64,000 nucleotides of DNA, taken from positions 62,001 to 126,000 of the forward strand of contig CAWFLE010000007.1 in the NCBI GenBank assembly GCA_963816545.1. Reading direction: 5' to 3'. The translations under genes were made by a program, and so were the position numbers. This document shows positions 16,369 through 26,800 of the stretch, one piece after another. The stretch is from Albimonas sp963816545 (GTDB lineage Bacteria > Pseudomonadota > Alphaproteobacteria > Rhodobacterales > Rhodobacteraceae). Positions within the stretch are counted from its first letter, which is position 1. Every line of letters starts with the position of its first letter. Under the pieces are notes generated by a model that was not told the origin of the DNA, ran no database searches, and saw nothing but the letters and a program-made list of their open reading frames with translations.

Positions 16369-18570
16369 TTGACCCAGGCCCCGAACCGCGCCGAGACGCC
16401 GAAGCTGATCTCCGACGACGAGGCCGCGAAGATCGCGGGCGGTCGGCACGCCACGCTGTTCGACGTGCTGGGCGCGCAGCCCTGGAAGGGGAAATGGGTC
16501 CTGCGGGCCTTCGTGCCCGGCGCCGAGCAGGTCGTGGCCGAGACGCCGGAGGGCGAGGAGATCGTGCGGCTGGAGCGGCAGGGGCATGACGTCTTCGCCG
16601 CGTCGCTGGAGACGCGGCCGGCCGCCTGGCGCTGGCGGGCGCGGCGCGGCGGCGACGAGTGGGTGGTCGAGGACGCCTACCGCTTCGGGCCGGTGCTCGG
16701 GGAGCAGGACGAGTACTTCTTCTCCGAAGGCACGCATGGGCGGCTGTGGGACATGCTGGGGGCGCATGTGCGCGACCATGAGGGCGCAAGCGGCGTGCAG
16801 TTCGCGGTGTGGGCGCCGAGCGCGTCGCGCGTGTCGGTCGTGGGGGACTTCAACGACTGGGACGGGCGGCGGCATGTGCTGAGGCCGCGGGGGGCGACGG
16901 GGATCTGGGAGATCTTCGTGCCGGGGCAGGGAGACGGCGCCCGCTACAAGTACGAGATCGCGGGGCCGGACGGGCGGCTGCTGCCGCCGAAGGCGGACCC
17001 GGTGGGGTTCGGGTCGGAGCTGCGGCCGTCCAACTGCTCGGTGGTGCGGGACCTGGGGCGGCGCGACTGGGCGGACGGGGCGTGGATGTCCTCGCGCGGC
17101 CAGCGCCAGAACGTGAATGCGCCGATCTCGATCTACGAGGCGCATCTGCCGTCGTGGAGGCGCCGCGATGGGAAATGGCTGAGCTGGCGGGAGCTGGCGC
17201 AGGAGATGGTGCCCTATGTGCGCGACATGGGGTTCACCCATATCGAGGCGCTGCCATTCACCGAGTATCCGTTCGACGGGTCCTGGGGGTATCAGCCGGT
17301 GGGGCTGTTCGCGCCGACCTCGCGGCTCGGGAGCCCGCACGAGTTCCGGGAGTTCGTGGAGGCGTGCCATGAGGCGGGGATCGGGCTGATCCTGGACTGG
17401 GTGCCGGCGCATTTCCCGTCCGATCCGCACGGGCTGGCGCAGTTCGACGGGACGCATCTCTATGAACATGCGGACCCGCGGCAGGGGTATCACCCGGACT
17501 GGAACACGCTGATCTACAATCTCGGGCGGCGGGAGGTGGTGAATTACCTCGTCGCCAATGCGCGGTATTGGGTCGAGGAGCATCATGTGGATGCGCTTCG
17601 GGTCGATGCGGTGGCCTCGATGCTCTACCTCGATTATTCGCGCAAGGAGGGGGAGTGGGTGCCCAACCGCCACGGCGGGCGGGAGAACCTGGAGGCGGTC
17701 GAGTTCCTGCGGCGGGTGAACAAGGAGGTCTACGGGGACGACGCTTCCGTGATGACCATCGCGGAGGAGTCGACGGCCTGGCCCGGCGTGTCGCGGCCGG
17801 CGCATGAGGGCGGCTTGGGCTTCGGGTTCAAGTGGAACATGGGGTGGATGCATGACTCGCTGGAGTATATCTCGCGGGATCCGCTGCATCGCAAGCACCA
17901 TCACGGGGAGATCAGCTTCGGGTTCCACTATGCGTTCTCGGAGAATTTCGTGCTGCCGCTGAGCCATGACGAGGTGGTTCATGGGAAGGGCACGATCCTG
18001 GGGCGGATGCCGGGGGACCGGTGGAACAAGTTCGCCAACCTGCGGGCGTATTACGCCTTCATGTTCGCGCATCCCGGCAAGAAGCTGATGTTCATGGGGC
18101 AGGAGTTCGGGCAGGCGAACGAGTGGAACCACGACCGGCAGGTGGAGTGGGAGGCGCTGGGCGACGCGCTGCACGAGGGGACGCGCAAGCTGGTGCGGGA
18201 CCTCAACCACCTCTATCGGGAGCTGCCCTCGCTGCATGAGCTGGATTGCGACGCCACCGGGTTCCGCTGGGTGGACGGCGCGGCGGAGCAGCAGTCGGTC
18301 TATGCGTGGCTGCGGCTGGACCGGGCGGGGAAGCCGGCGCTGTGCGTGTTCAACTTCTCGGGCGCCGAATACGCCGGATGGCGCATCGGGGTGCCGGCGG
18401 CGGGGCGCTGGGAGGAGCGGTTCAACTCCGACGCCGCCGAGTATGGCGGCGCGGGGCGCAGGAACGAAGGCGGGCTGGCGGCGACGCCGCACGAGGCTCA
18501 CGGCTTCGATCACTCGATCGAGCTGACGCTGCCGCCGCTCACGGGGATGATTTTCGAACATCAGGGCTGA
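16369..18570 (+). CDS. glgB: 1,4-alpha-glucan branching enzyme
   Basis: 733 residues from the TTG at 16369, chosen because GGAGG (16359-16363) sits 5 bases before it; an ATG 15 bases upstream lacks a ribosome site. GlgB adds alpha-1,6 branches to glycogen. A CBM48-type N-terminal module (FAVWAPSASRVSVVGDFNDWDGR) precedes the GH13 barrel: DWVPAHFP, DALRVDAVASMLYLDYSR with the nucleophile Asp near 412, AEEST with the acid Glu near 465, and LSHDEVVHGKG. Additional N-terminal residues 1-100 form the usual first carbohydrate module. It starts the plus-strand glycogen operon; the next gene follows after 10 bases. Confidence 0.95.
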   Translation: MTQAPNRAETPKLISDDEAAKIAGGRHATLFDVLGAQPWKGKWVLRAFVPGAEQVVAETPEGEEIVRLERQGHDVFAASLETRPAAWRWRARRGGDEWVVEDAYRFGPVLGEQDEYFFSEGTHGRLWDMLGAHVRDHEGASGVQFAVWAPSASRVSVVGDFNDWDGRRHVLRPRGATGIWEIFVPGQGDGARYKYEIAGPDGRLLPPKADPVGFGSELRPSNCSVVRDLGRRDWADGAWMSSRGQRQNVNAPISIYEAHLPSWRRRDGKWLSWRELAQEMVPYVRDMGFTHIEALPFTEYPFDGSWGYQPVGLFAPTSRLGSPHEFREFVEACHEAGIGLILDWVPAHFPSDPHGLAQFDGTHLYEHADPRQGYHPDWNTLIYNLGRREVVNYLVANARYWVEEHHVDALRVDAVASMLYLDYSRKEGEWVPNRHGGRENLEAVEFLRRVNKEVYGDDASVMTIAEESTAWPGVSRPAHEGGLGFGFKWNMGWMHDSLEYISRDPLHRKHHHGEISFGFHYAFSENFVLPLSHDEVVHGKGTILGRMPGDRWNKFANLRAYYAFMFAHPGKKLMFMGQEFGQANEWNHDRQVEWEALGDALHEGTRKLVRDLNHLYRELPSLHELDCDATGFRWVDGAAEQQSVYAWLRLDRAGKPALCVFNFSGAEYAGWRIGVPAAGRWEERFNSDAAEYGGAGRRNEGGLAATPHEAHGFDHSIELTLPPLTGMIFEHQG

Positions 18571-18580
18571 GGGGGAAGGC

Positions 18581-20940
18581 ATGATTCTTCGCGACGACCG
18601 CGCCACGGAGGCGCTGGCGGAGTTCTGCCGCGAGACGCTTGCGCATTCGGCGTCCAGCTTCGAGGCGGCCCGTGCTTTGGCCCGCCGGATGGGCGCGATC
18701 CCGGAGGGGGAGCGGGCGGAGATCTGCTTCTGGGCGCCGGAGCTGCTGGAGAAGGGCGTTCCCGACGGGGACGTGTTCCTTGAGGTGCTCCAGCCGGGGC
18801 CGGAGCTGTCGCTGACGGTTTCGCGCCAGAACGCGCGGTTCCGGCGCACGCGCGTTCCGGTGGCGCGGGTCGAGGGGTGGTGCTGGGCGGCCGTGACGGG
18901 GATGCGCGCGGGCACGCGGGAGCGGATCGGCGACTTCTATTGCCTGAGCTGGCGCGACAAGGAGGGCGCCTGGCATCGGATCTTCGACCCGATCGCGGCG
19001 TCGCTGCCCTTCGGACCCTTCGCGCCGGCGGAGTTCTATGACCTGCCGGCCATGCAGGCGGCGCGGGAAGACGCAGAATATTTCGCGGCGCTGCCGGAGG
19101 GGGATCCGGTGAAGCTGGGTCCGCCGGGCAACATCCTTCAGATCCATGTGCCCACCGCCACGGCGGGGCGGACGCTGGCGAGCCTCGCGCGCCAGATCGA
19201 GCATGTCTCGGACCGGGTGCGGCACGGAGGCGAGATCGAGCCTGCGGACCGGCTGTTCATGGGCTATGACGCGGTCCAGCTTCTGCCGGTGGAGCCGACC
19301 ACCGTCTACGAGGCCGGGCCCGGCTTCTGGCAGGACGAGGGGGACTACGGCGAGGCGGTGAGCGTCGATTTGCGCCGGCCCGACACCACCAACTGGGGCT
19401 ACGACAACGTGCTGGCGGGGCAGGCGGCGGTGAACCCGGCGCTGCTGGAGACGGGGCGACCCCGACGAGCTGGTGGACGTGATCGCGGCGCTGCACAACT
19501 TCCCCGGCGCGCCCAAGCGGCTGATCTTCGACGTGGTCTACGGACATTCGGACAATCAGGGGCTGGAGATCCTGCCGCACCACTATTTCGCCGGGCCGAA
19601 CATGTACGGCCAGAACGTCAACTACCGGAACTGGACCGTGCGCGCCATCTTGCAGGAGATGCAGCGGCGCAAGGGGGACTACGGCGCCGACGGGATCCGC
19701 GTGGACGGCGCGCAGGACTTCAAGTGGTGGGACGGCGACGCGCAGGAGGTGCGCCACGACGACGAGTACCTCCAGGAGATGTCGGACGTGGTGCAGGAGG
19801 TCGCGGGACGCCGCTACCGCCCGTGGTTCGTGTTCGAGGACGGGCGGCCCTGGCCGCAGGAGGACTGGGAACTGTCCTCCACCTACCGCGCGGTGATCGA
19901 GACGCAGCGCGACGACGACGTGTTCCAGTGGGGGCCGCTGACCTTCGCCCACAACACGCCGTTCCTCTACACCTTCTGGCTGTCGAAGTGGTGGCGCATA
20001 CGGCAGATCGTGGAGCAGGGGTCCAACTGGATCTCGGGCTGCGCCAACCATGACACGCTGCGGCGGGGCACGCAGATCAACCCCAAGCTGAACATCAACA
20101 CGCGGCTGGGGGATACGAGGATGGATATCCTCGACCACGCCTACGACAACCCCGCCGCGCAGATGCTGACCTATGCGGCGTTTCCGGGCGTGCCGATGGA
20201 TTTCCTGAACGCGGGCGCGCGGGCGTCGTGGGGGTTCATCCGCAATCAGGACGACAAGTACGGCGTGAAGATCATGGCCGAGGAGGCGATCAGCCTGGAG
20301 TGGCAGGTGGACGAGTATTCATACTCGATGCCGCATGCGTTCAGCCGGATGAAGGCGCTGGGCTACGACACGCGGGAGGATCTGCGGCGCTTCCTGAAGG
20401 TGCTGCCGGCGCTGGTGGAGGTGACGGACTACGATCTGGAGGTGATCGCGGCGCTGCTGAACAAGGTGGACCCGCCGCTTGTGCGGGCCGTCTCCGTTCA
20501 CGCCGGCGGCGCTGAAGACCGTGGCGCGGGCGTGGATGGACGACATGCACGACTACTGCAACGTCTCGGCCTACCTGGACCGGCTGTCGGAGGCGCAGAC
20601 GGCGTTCAACCTGGCGACGCGGGAGTTTCGTCTGGCCCGGCCGTGGCTGCGGGGAAACTTCGGGCCGCGGGATCGGTTCTCCTACGCGCAGCCGGTGGAC
20701 GGGACGGTGCTGTTCACCAGCTTCCGCCACGGGCCGGACGGAGAGCAGGTCTACACGGTCGTCCATATGGAGGGCGACGAGACGGGGGATGTGGATCCGT
20801 TGACGCTGGACCATCAGGCGGCCTCCGGGACAGGCTGGACGGTGGCGCTGCGGACGCCCCAGATCGGGGCGGACTATGACGGCGGGCCGGTGATCCTGCG
20901 CGATTCCATGGGGCTGGTGTTCACCCGTCCCGCGCCCTGA
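18581..20940 (+). CDS. GH13-type glycosidase, probable glucosylglycerol hydrolase (two frame breaks)
   Basis: About 785 residues after removing one base in the GGGG at 19453-19456 and one near 20480-20485. It has the alpha-amylase clan motifs in modified form: MGYDAVQLLPVEPT, IFDVVYGHSDNQG (region I), YGADGIRVDGAQDFKWWD with the nucleophile Asp near 374 (region II), FVFEDGRPWP with the acid Glu near 417 (region III) and SGCANHDT (region IV). It is not GlgX, GlgB, TreZ or MalQ. Lying between glgB and glgC, opposite a GgpS unit, it is best read as the glucosylglycerol-hydrolysing enzyme described from Synechocystis (Slr1670). That assignment rests on context and general resemblance, not on an alignment. 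The start ATG follows AAGG. Confidence 0.65.
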
Positions 20941-21015
20941 TCCGCCTGGCGAAGAATAAAGGCGTCGAGCCGGGAATCGGTTAGGCTCGGGCCGCAGGGA
21001 GGGGAGGAGCCTGGA

Positions 21016-22344
21016 ATGAGCGCGACCAAGCGGTACGAGCCGGGGCAGATGGTGCGGGTGGAGGATCCGGGCGGGCTGGCGCGCCAGTCCATGGCCTTCG
21101 TGCTGGCGGGGGGCAGAGGCTCCCGCCTGCGGGAGCTGACGGACCGGCGCGCCAAGCCGGCGGTCTATTTCGGCGGCAAGACCCGGATCATCGATTTCGC
21201 GCTGTCGAACGCCATGAACTCGGGCATCCGGCGGATCGGGGTGGCGACGCAGTACAAGGCGCATTCCCTGATCCGGCATCTCCAGCGCGGGTGGTCCTTC
21301 TTCTCCGAGAGCCGGGGGGAGGGGCTGGACATCCTGCCGGCCTCCCAGCGGGTGGACGAGCGGCAGTGGTATCTGGGCACCGCCGACGCGGTCACGCAGA
21401 ACATCGACATCATCGAGGGGTACGATCCGAAGTACATGGTGATCCTCGCCGGGGACCACATCTACAAGATGGATTACTCCAAGATGCTCGCCCAGCATGT
21501 GGAGACGGGCGCGGAGGTCACGGTCGGCGTGGTGGAGGCGCCGCGGGCCGAGGCCTCGGCCTTCGGGGTGATGGCGGTGGACGAGAACCGCCGGATCGTG
21601 GACTTCCTGGAGAAGCCGAAGGATCCGCCGGCGATGCCGGGCAAGCCGGACGTCTCGCTGTGCTCCATGGGGATCTACGTGTTCGAGACCTCGCGGCTGA
21701 TCGAGCTGCTGCGCGAGGATGCGGCGGACCCGCAGAGCGAGCACGATTTCGGGAAGGACATCATCCCTAAGCTGGTGAAGGCGGGCGGGGCCATCGCGCA
21801 TTCGCTGTCGGATTCCTGCGTGATGACGGGGAGCGAGAAGGCCCCTTACTGGCGCGACGTGGGCACGGTGGACGCGTTCCACCAGGCCAACCTGGACCTC
21901 ACGGCCTTCGAGCCGGAGCTGGACATCTGGACCACGGACTGGCCGATCTGGACCTATTCCGAGCTGAGCCCGCCCGCGAAGTTCATCCATGACGCGGAGG
22001 GGCGTCGGGGCTTCGCGGTGAGCTCGATGGTCTCGGGCGGGTGCGTGATCTCGGGCTCCAGCGTGCGGGAGAGCCTGCTGTTCACCGGCGTGCGGTCACA
22101 TTCCTATTCGGAGCTGTGCCGCGTGGTGGCGCTGCCCTACTGCACCGTCAACCGGCATGTGCGGCTGACCAACGTGGTGCTGGACCGGGGGGTGGAGGTC
22201 CCGCGCGGGCTGGTGGTGGGCGAGGACCCGGAGGAGGACGCGAAGTGGTTCCGCGTCTCGGAAGGGGGGGTGACGCTCATCACGCAGGAGATGCTGGACG
22301 CGCGGGCGGCGGCGGTCGGGGAGCCCGGGGGGAAGGGGGCGTGA
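21016..22344 (+). CDS. glgC: Glucose-1-phosphate adenylyltransferase
   Basis: 442 residues. GlgC makes ADP-glucose, the glucosyl donor for glycogen synthase and for GgpS. Marks: FVLAGGRGSRLRELTDRRAKPAVYFGGKTRIIDFALSNAMNSGIRRI, the catalytic region GDHIYKMDYSKMLAQH, SMGIYVF, FGKDIIP, YWRDVGTVDAFHQANLDL and the C-terminal left-handed helix (VSGGCVISGSSVRESLLFTGV). ATG at 21016 follows GGGAGGGGAGGAG. It is the committed, usually allosterically controlled step; residues for fructose-6-phosphate activation in the N-terminal loop look normal. It stands 75 bases after the GH13 gene. Confidence 0.96.
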   Translation: MSATKRYEPGQMVRVEDPGGLARQSMAFVLAGGRGSRLRELTDRRAKPAVYFGGKTRIIDFALSNAMNSGIRRIGVATQYKAHSLIRHLQRGWSFFSESRGEGLDILPASQRVDERQWYLGTADAVTQNIDIIEGYDPKYMVILAGDHIYKMDYSKMLAQHVETGAEVTVGVVEAPRAEASAFGVMAVDENRRIVDFLEKPKDPPAMPGKPDVSLCSMGIYVFETSRLIELLREDAADPQSEHDFGKDIIPKLVKAGGAIAHSLSDSCVMTGSEKAPYWRDVGTVDAFHQANLDLTAFEPELDIWTTDWPIWTYSELSPPAKFIHDAEGRRGFAVSSMVSGGCVISGSSVRESLLFTGVRSHSYSELCRVVALPYCTVNRHVRLTNVVLDRGVEVPRGLVVGEDPEEDAKWFRVSEGGVTLITQEMLDARAAAVGEPGGKGA

Positions 22345-22437
22345 CGGAAGGCGCCCGGGCGCCTTTCTCCGCCTCCGCTTCGGCCTAGGTCTCCCTCGCC
22401 GGCCGCGGCCGGGCGACACCCTCTCAGGAGCCAGGAA

Positions 22438-23892
22438 GTGAAAGTCCTTTCCGTCGTTTCCGAATGCGCGCCGCTGGTGAAGACCGGAGGTCTGGCGGAC
22501 GTCGCCGGCGCGCTGCCGCATGCGCTGGCGGCCGAGGGCGTGGAGATGCGGGTGATGCTGCCCGCCTATCCGGGCCTCGCGCGCAGGCTGTCGCGCGTGC
22601 GGGCGCATGAGACGGCGACGCGGTTCGGTCGGGCGACGCTTCTGGAGGGGGAGGCGGAGGGGCTCGACCTGATCCTGGTGGATGCGCCGCATCTTTATGA
22701 CCGGGAGGGGCTGATCTACACCGGGGCGGACCGGCGGGACTGGCCCGACAACGCCCAGCGGTTCGGGTTGCTTTCCTGGATGGCGGCGAGGGCGGCGACG
22801 CACGGGGTCAGCGGCTGGCGGCCGGACGTGGTGCATGCGCATGACTGGCAGGCGGGGCTGACGCCGACCTATCTGCGGCTTGCGGGGCCGGAGGCGCCGC
22901 CCGCGGCGCTGACCATCCACAACATCGCCTTTCAGGGGCTGTTCCCCCGCCATGCGCTGCCGGCGCTCGGGCTGCCGGAGGCGCTGTTCAACCCCGAGGG
23001 GGTCGAGTTCTACGGGCAGGTGGGGTTCCTGAAGGCGGGGCTGTCCCATGCCTCGGCGATCACCACGGTGTCCCCGACCTATGCGCGGGAGCTGCTGACC
23101 GAGCGTTTCGGCTATGGGCTGGAGGGGCTGCTGCGCCACCGGGCGGGGGATCTGGAGGGGATCCTCAACGGGATCGACACGCAGGCGTGGAATCCGCGGA
23201 CGGATGGCCACCTCGCGGCCGCTTTCGACCGGCCGGAGGGGAAAGCCCCCAACCGCCGGGCGCTGTGCGAGCGCTTCGGGATCGAGGAGCCGTCCAGCGG
23301 GCCCTTGTTCTGCGTGATCTCGCGCATGACGCGGCAGAAGGGGCTGGACCTGCTGCTGGACGCGCTGCCGGCGCTGCTGGCGGAGGGCGCGGCGGTGGCG
23401 GTGCTGGGGTCGGGCGACGACGACCTGGAGCAGGCCTTCGTGCGGGCGGCGGAGCGGTTCCCCGGCCGCGTGGGGTGCATGATCGGGTATGACGAGGGGC
23501 TGAGCCATCTGATGCAGGCGGGAGCGGACGCGATCCTCGTGCCCTCGCGGTTCGAGCCGTGCGGGCTGACGCAGCTTTGCGGGCTGCGCTACGGGACGCT
23601 GCCGGTGGTGGCGCGAACCGGGGGGCTGGCGGACACGGTGATCGACGGGAACGCGGCGGCGCTGCGGGCGGGCGTTGGGACGGGGTTCCTGCACGCGCCC
23701 GACGATGCCGCGGACATGGCCGACGCGCTGCGCCGCGCCTGCGAGACCTGGCGGCGCCCGGAGCAATGGCGGCGGATGGCGGCCAACGCCATGGCCTATC
23801 CGGTGGGGTGGGAGGAGAGCGCGCGGCTTTACGCGGACCTCTACCGCCGGCTCGCGCCCGGGGCCGCGACGCGCACGGCCGCGTCCGCATGA
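22438..23892 (+). CDS. glgA: Glycogen synthase (ADP-glucose)
   Basis: 484 residues from a GTG at 22438, preceded by CAGGAGCCAGGAA. GT5 family; it extends alpha-1,4 glucan from ADP-glucose. The donor-site motif KTGGLADVAGALP is at residues 15-27, with HAHDWQAGL, HNIAFQGLFP, SPTYARELLT, ISRMTRQKGLDLLLDALP and PSRFEPCGLTQLCGLRYGTLPVVARTGGLADTV following. The length is standard. Its stop overlaps the start of the next gene by ATGA, so the two are translationally linked. Confidence 0.96.
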   Translation: MKVLSVVSECAPLVKTGGLADVAGALPHALAAEGVEMRVMLPAYPGLARRLSRVRAHETATRFGRATLLEGEAEGLDLILVDAPHLYDREGLIYTGADRRDWPDNAQRFGLLSWMAARAATHGVSGWRPDVVHAHDWQAGLTPTYLRLAGPEAPPAALTIHNIAFQGLFPRHALPALGLPEALFNPEGVEFYGQVGFLKAGLSHASAITTVSPTYARELLTERFGYGLEGLLRHRAGDLEGILNGIDTQAWNPRTDGHLAAAFDRPEGKAPNRRALCERFGIEEPSSGPLFCVISRMTRQKGLDLLLDALPALLAEGAAVAVLGSGDDDLEQAFVRAAERFPGRVGCMIGYDEGLSHLMQAGADAILVPSRFEPCGLTQLCGLRYGTLPVVARTGGLADTVIDGNAAALRAGVGTGFLHAPDDAADMADALRRACETWRRPEQWRRMAANAMAYPVGWEESARLYADLYRRLAPGAATRTAASA

Positions 23893-26800
23893 CGTTCCGT
23901 CCGACCGAGGGAAGCGCCGACCGGCTGGGCCTGCGCTGCGACGCGGGCGGCGCGAACGTCGCCGTCCATGCGCCCGATGCGGAGCGGGTGGAGCTTTGCC
24001 TGTTCGACGAAACCGGGCGCGAGACCGCGCGCCTGCCGCTGCCGGGGCGGACCGGGGGCGTCTGGCACGGGCGGCTGGAGGGGCTGCGGCCCGGCGCCCT
24101 CTACGGGTTCCGGGCGCATGGGCCGTGGGCGCCCGAGGCGGGGCTGAGCTTCAACCCGGCCAAGCTGCTGCTGGACCCTTACGCAACGGCCTATACCGCC
24201 GATCCGGTTTGGTCCGAGGCGCTGAGGGGCCGCGACCTGCATGACCGCCGCGCGCCGGACCGGACCGACAGCGCGCCGTTCATGCCGCGCTGCGTGGCGG
24301 CCGAGCCCGCCTCCCGCATCGATCCGCGGGAGCGGCCGAACCGCGCGTGGTCCGAGACGGTGATCTACGAGGCGAATGTCCGCGCGCTGACCAAGCTGCA
24401 TCCCGGCGTGCCTGCCCGGCTGCGCGGAACCTACGAGGCGCTGGCGCATGAGGCGGTGGTCGGCCACCTCAAGGCGCTGGGCGTCACGGCGGTGGAGCTG
24501 CTGCCGGTGCAGGCCTTCATGGACGAGCGGCATCTGGCGCGGAAGGGCCTGCGCAACGCCTGGGGCTACAACACCTACGGGTTCTTCGCGCCCTCGCCGC
24601 GCTATTTCGGTCCGGCGGGGGCGGCGGGGCTGCGGCGGGCGGTGAGGAAGCTGCACCGCGAGGGGATCGAGGTGATCCTCGACGTGGTCTACAACCATAC
24701 GGCCGAGAGCGATGCGGACGGGCCGACGCTGAGCTTCCGCGGGCTGGACGACCGGAACTATTACCGCCACGGCCTCCATGCGCCGGATGGCTACGTCAAC
24801 GACACCGGGACCGGCAACACGCTGGACCTGTCGAAGCCGGTGGTGCGGCGGCTGGTGCTGGATTCCCTGCGCTGGTGGGCCGGGACGGTGGGCGTGGACG
24901 GCTTCCGCTTCGACCTCGCGCCGGTGCTGGGGCGAGGGCCGGCGGGCGGGCTCGATCCCCATGCCGGGTTCCTGGAGACGGTGCGGGACGACCCGGCGCT
25001 GGCGGGGCTGAAGCTGATCGCCGAGCCGTGGGACATCGGGCACGAGGGCTACCGGCTCGGGCATTTCCCGCCGGGATGGGCGGAGTGGAACGACCGCTTC
25101 CGAGACTCCGCCCGGAGGTTCTGGCGGGGGGATGCGCGGGGAGCGCATGAGCTCGCCTCGGGGCTGCTGGGCTCGGCCGAGCGGTTCGATCACGGGGGGC
25201 GGCCGGCGTGGTCGTCGGTCAATTTCGTCGCCTCGCATGACGGGTTCACGCTGGCGGACCAGACCCTGTTCGCGCATCGGCGCAACGAGGCGAACCTGGA
25301 GGGGAATCGGGACGGGCACGCGCACGAGGTCTCGGACCCGATGGGGCCGGAGGGGCCGGGGGACGCAGGCCAGGAGGCGGCGCGGGCGCGGCGGCGGCGG
25401 AACCTGCTGGCGAGCGTGTTTCTTGCGCAGGGCACGCCGATGCTGCGGGCGGGGGACGAGATCGCGCAGTCTCAGGGCGGGAACAACAACGCCTATTGCC
25501 AGGACGACGAGACGACCTGGATCGACTGGGCCGCGGGCGACGAGGGGCTGCTGGGGTTCGCGCGGGCGGTCTCGGCGCTGCGGGCGCGGCTGCCGGTCCT
25601 GCGTGGGCGGCGGTTCCTGCACGGCGCTTTGCGCGAGGATGGGTTGCCCGAGAGCGAGTGGCGCGGGCTGGACGGCGGCGCGCCGGACTGGGGGGACGAG
25701 AGGCTTCCGGGCTATGTGCTGATCCTGCGGGGGGAGGCGGAGGCGGCTCCGGCGGCGCTGGCGTTCAACGCCTCGGACGGGGCGCGCCCGCTCGGGTTGC
25801 CGCCGGCGGGGGCGGGTCTGCGCTGGGTCTGCGCGCTCGACGCATCCTCGGAGGAAGGGGCGCCGGCGGAGGCGCTGCCGGACGAGATCCCGCCGGGCTG
25901 CACGCTGGCGTTCGAGGCGGTCCCCGAGGACGGGCCGCTGCTCAGGCTGGCGGAGGATGCCGGGCTCTTCCGTCGCTTCCGCCGGGTGGACCGCGTGGAG
26001 CAGGTGGCGGGGCCGCAGACGGCGCGCGTGATCCTGCATGCGCTGGGCATCGAGGTGGAAAGCGACGCCGAGGCGGAGGCGCTTCTGGCCGAACGTCGCG
26101 CCGCGCGCGCCGCCCGCCTTCTGCCGCAGGAGACGGTCGCCGAGGCGGGGCGCGAGGGCGAGGTCACGCTGCCCCTGCCGCTCGCCTGGACCATCGGGCT
26201 GGAGGATGGCGGCCGCATCGAGGGCGCGGCCGGCGACCCGATCCCGGCGCTGCCCGTGGGGCTGCATGAGCTGGAGGCGGCGGGGGAGACGATGCTGATC
26301 GCCGCCGCTCCGCCGCTCGCGCCTCAGGTGGGGGAGCGGGCGGGAGCGGACCGCATCTGGGGCGTGACCGGCGCCATCTACGGGCTGATGTCCGACCGCG
26401 GGACCGGGCAGGGGGACTACGAGGACCTCGCGCAGGCGGCGGAGTCGCTGGCGCAGGCGGGGGCCGCGTTCCTGGGCGTGAACCCGCTTCATGCGCTGGG
26501 CGCGGCGCATCGCGGGATCAGCCCGTATTCGCCGTCGTCCCGCACCGCCTTCAGCGCGCAGCACCTGGCGCTGGACCGCATCCCCGAACTGGCGGATTGC
26601 GCGGAGGCGCGGGAGATGCTGGCGGCGCGGGAGCCGGAGTTGGCGCGCGTGCGGGAGGGGGAGCTGACCGACCCGGCGCTCGCGGCCGAGATCGGGCGTC
26701 CGGTGCTGCGCGCGCTGTTCGAGACCTTCGAGCGGACGGGGAAAGGCACGGGCCGGCGGAAAGCTTTCGAGGCGTGGCTGGCGGAGGGCGGCCTCCCGCG

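Noticed and set aside
16354..16371. ATG at 16354 as the glgB start
   Set aside because: It lies in a duplicated repeat without a ribosome site, whereas TTG at 16369 has GGAGG 5 bases before it.
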